Below are positions 5,461-5,744 of a stretch of DNA of 5,744 bases, piece by piece. This DNA is from Candidatus Atribacter fermentans (lineage in GTDB: Bacteria > Atribacterota > Atribacteria > Atribacterales > Atribacteraceae): NCBI GenBank assembly GCA_012517485.1, contig JAAYUT010000565.1, positions 1-5,744 of the forward strand. The letters run 5' to 3'. The first letter of the stretch is position 1, and every line of letters begins with the position of its first letter. The position numbers and the translations under genes were made by a program. Below the pieces are notes generated by a model. That model saw nothing but the letters and a program-made list of their open reading frames with translations. It searched no databases and had not been told where the DNA came from.

Positions 5461-5744
5461 TTGAAATGGAAAATTCTATTTATACTTCTTTTATTCATAT
5501 TTGTAACTTATAAAGAATGGAGTTTTGCTCAGGACGGACTCATACCAGTGACTATTATTCGAGTACCTCGACCTAATATAGTCGTTGCTGAAACATGTTG
5601 TTCTACAGGAAATTCTCAGGTCCGTATCAAATTAGCAGGAATTAAACCACCTTTATCCCAAGCTATAACGGTCAAAAAACTTCAGGATCGTCTTCGTGAA
5701 TTAATAAAGCGACCTGGACTTTCATTTGGATTTGCCTTAGGACA
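5461..5744 (+). CDS. secreted SNase-like (thermonuclease-fold) protein lacking the usual catalytic residues, 3' end cut by window
   Basis: 94 codons are visible from a TTG start and the frame is still open at the window edge. Residues 1-23 are a signal peptide (basic WK, hydrophobic run, cleavage after SFA), so the protein is exported. What follows resembles the start of a staphylococcal-nuclease OB fold: a strand TIIRVPRPNIVVAE, then VRIKLAGIKPPLSQA, then a helix TVKKLQDRLRELI and GLSFGFALG. In active nucleases the first part contains the Asp of V-x-D-G-D-T and the second reads R-L-x-G-I-D-x-P-E. Here these become V-P-R-P-N and K-L-A-G-I-K-P-P-L, so the metal-binding Asp, the Arg and the Glu are all replaced. 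Vicinal cysteines at 46-47 (TCCST) sit in the loop between the strands. The placement is by motif only and the rest is unseen. Likely a binding or structural protein rather than a nuclease; possibly a client of the upstream thiol reductant. Confidence 0.6.
   Translation, partial: MKWKILFILLLFIFVTYKEWSFAQDGLIPVTIIRVPRPNIVVAETCCSTGNSQVRIKLAGIKPPLSQAITVKKLQDRLRELIKRPGLSFGFALG

Overview
The window is an AT-rich stretch of bacterial chromosome with strong AGGAGG-type ribosome binding sites and closely packed operons. An HdrA-like iron-sulfur domain and a bacterial dicluster ferredoxin point to an anaerobe. The codon and base character would fit a clostridium-like or Atribacterota-like lineage, but this placement is a guess, because no rRNA or other phylogenetic marker is present.

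Layout. (1) Positions 1-2306, plus strand: the end of an arsenic-type ArsR/SmtB repressor with a CVCE metal box, an Acr3 arsenite efflux permease, and a tandem universal stress protein. This is an arsenic resistance operon with an unusual third gene. (2) Positions 2307-2516: a non-coding gap between convergent genes. It holds several inverted repeats and ends in a perfect 28-bp palindrome that probably acts as a (bidirectional) terminator. (3) Positions 2517-3141, minus strand: a two-gene operon with a 2[4Fe-4S] ferredoxin followed by a stand-alone protein resembling only the N-terminal domain of heterodisulfide reductase subunit A (HdrA). (4) Positions 3142-3399: a divergent control region with a good promoter in each direction and related TATTGTAC-type motifs near both transcription starts. 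(5) Positions 3400-5744, plus strand: a second, different ArsR-family repressor (cysteines 38, 41 and 55), then a 551-residue secreted thioredoxin fused to a CcdA/DsbD-type membrane electron carrier. Last is the start of a secreted protein that looks like a staphylococcal-nuclease fold without the usual catalytic residues. The last two genes both appear to start with TTG.

How the parts may work together. The left operon senses arsenite/antimonite and pumps it out. The right-hand divergent locus looks like a redox module under a thiol-based repressor: iron-sulfur electron carriers in the cytoplasm on one side, and a membrane protein that passes electrons to extracytoplasmic thiols on the other, with a secreted partner that has a vicinal Cys-Cys pair. 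Joint regulation of the two arms, and any link to arsenic or sulfur stress, is inference from layout and motifs and is not shown by the sequence.
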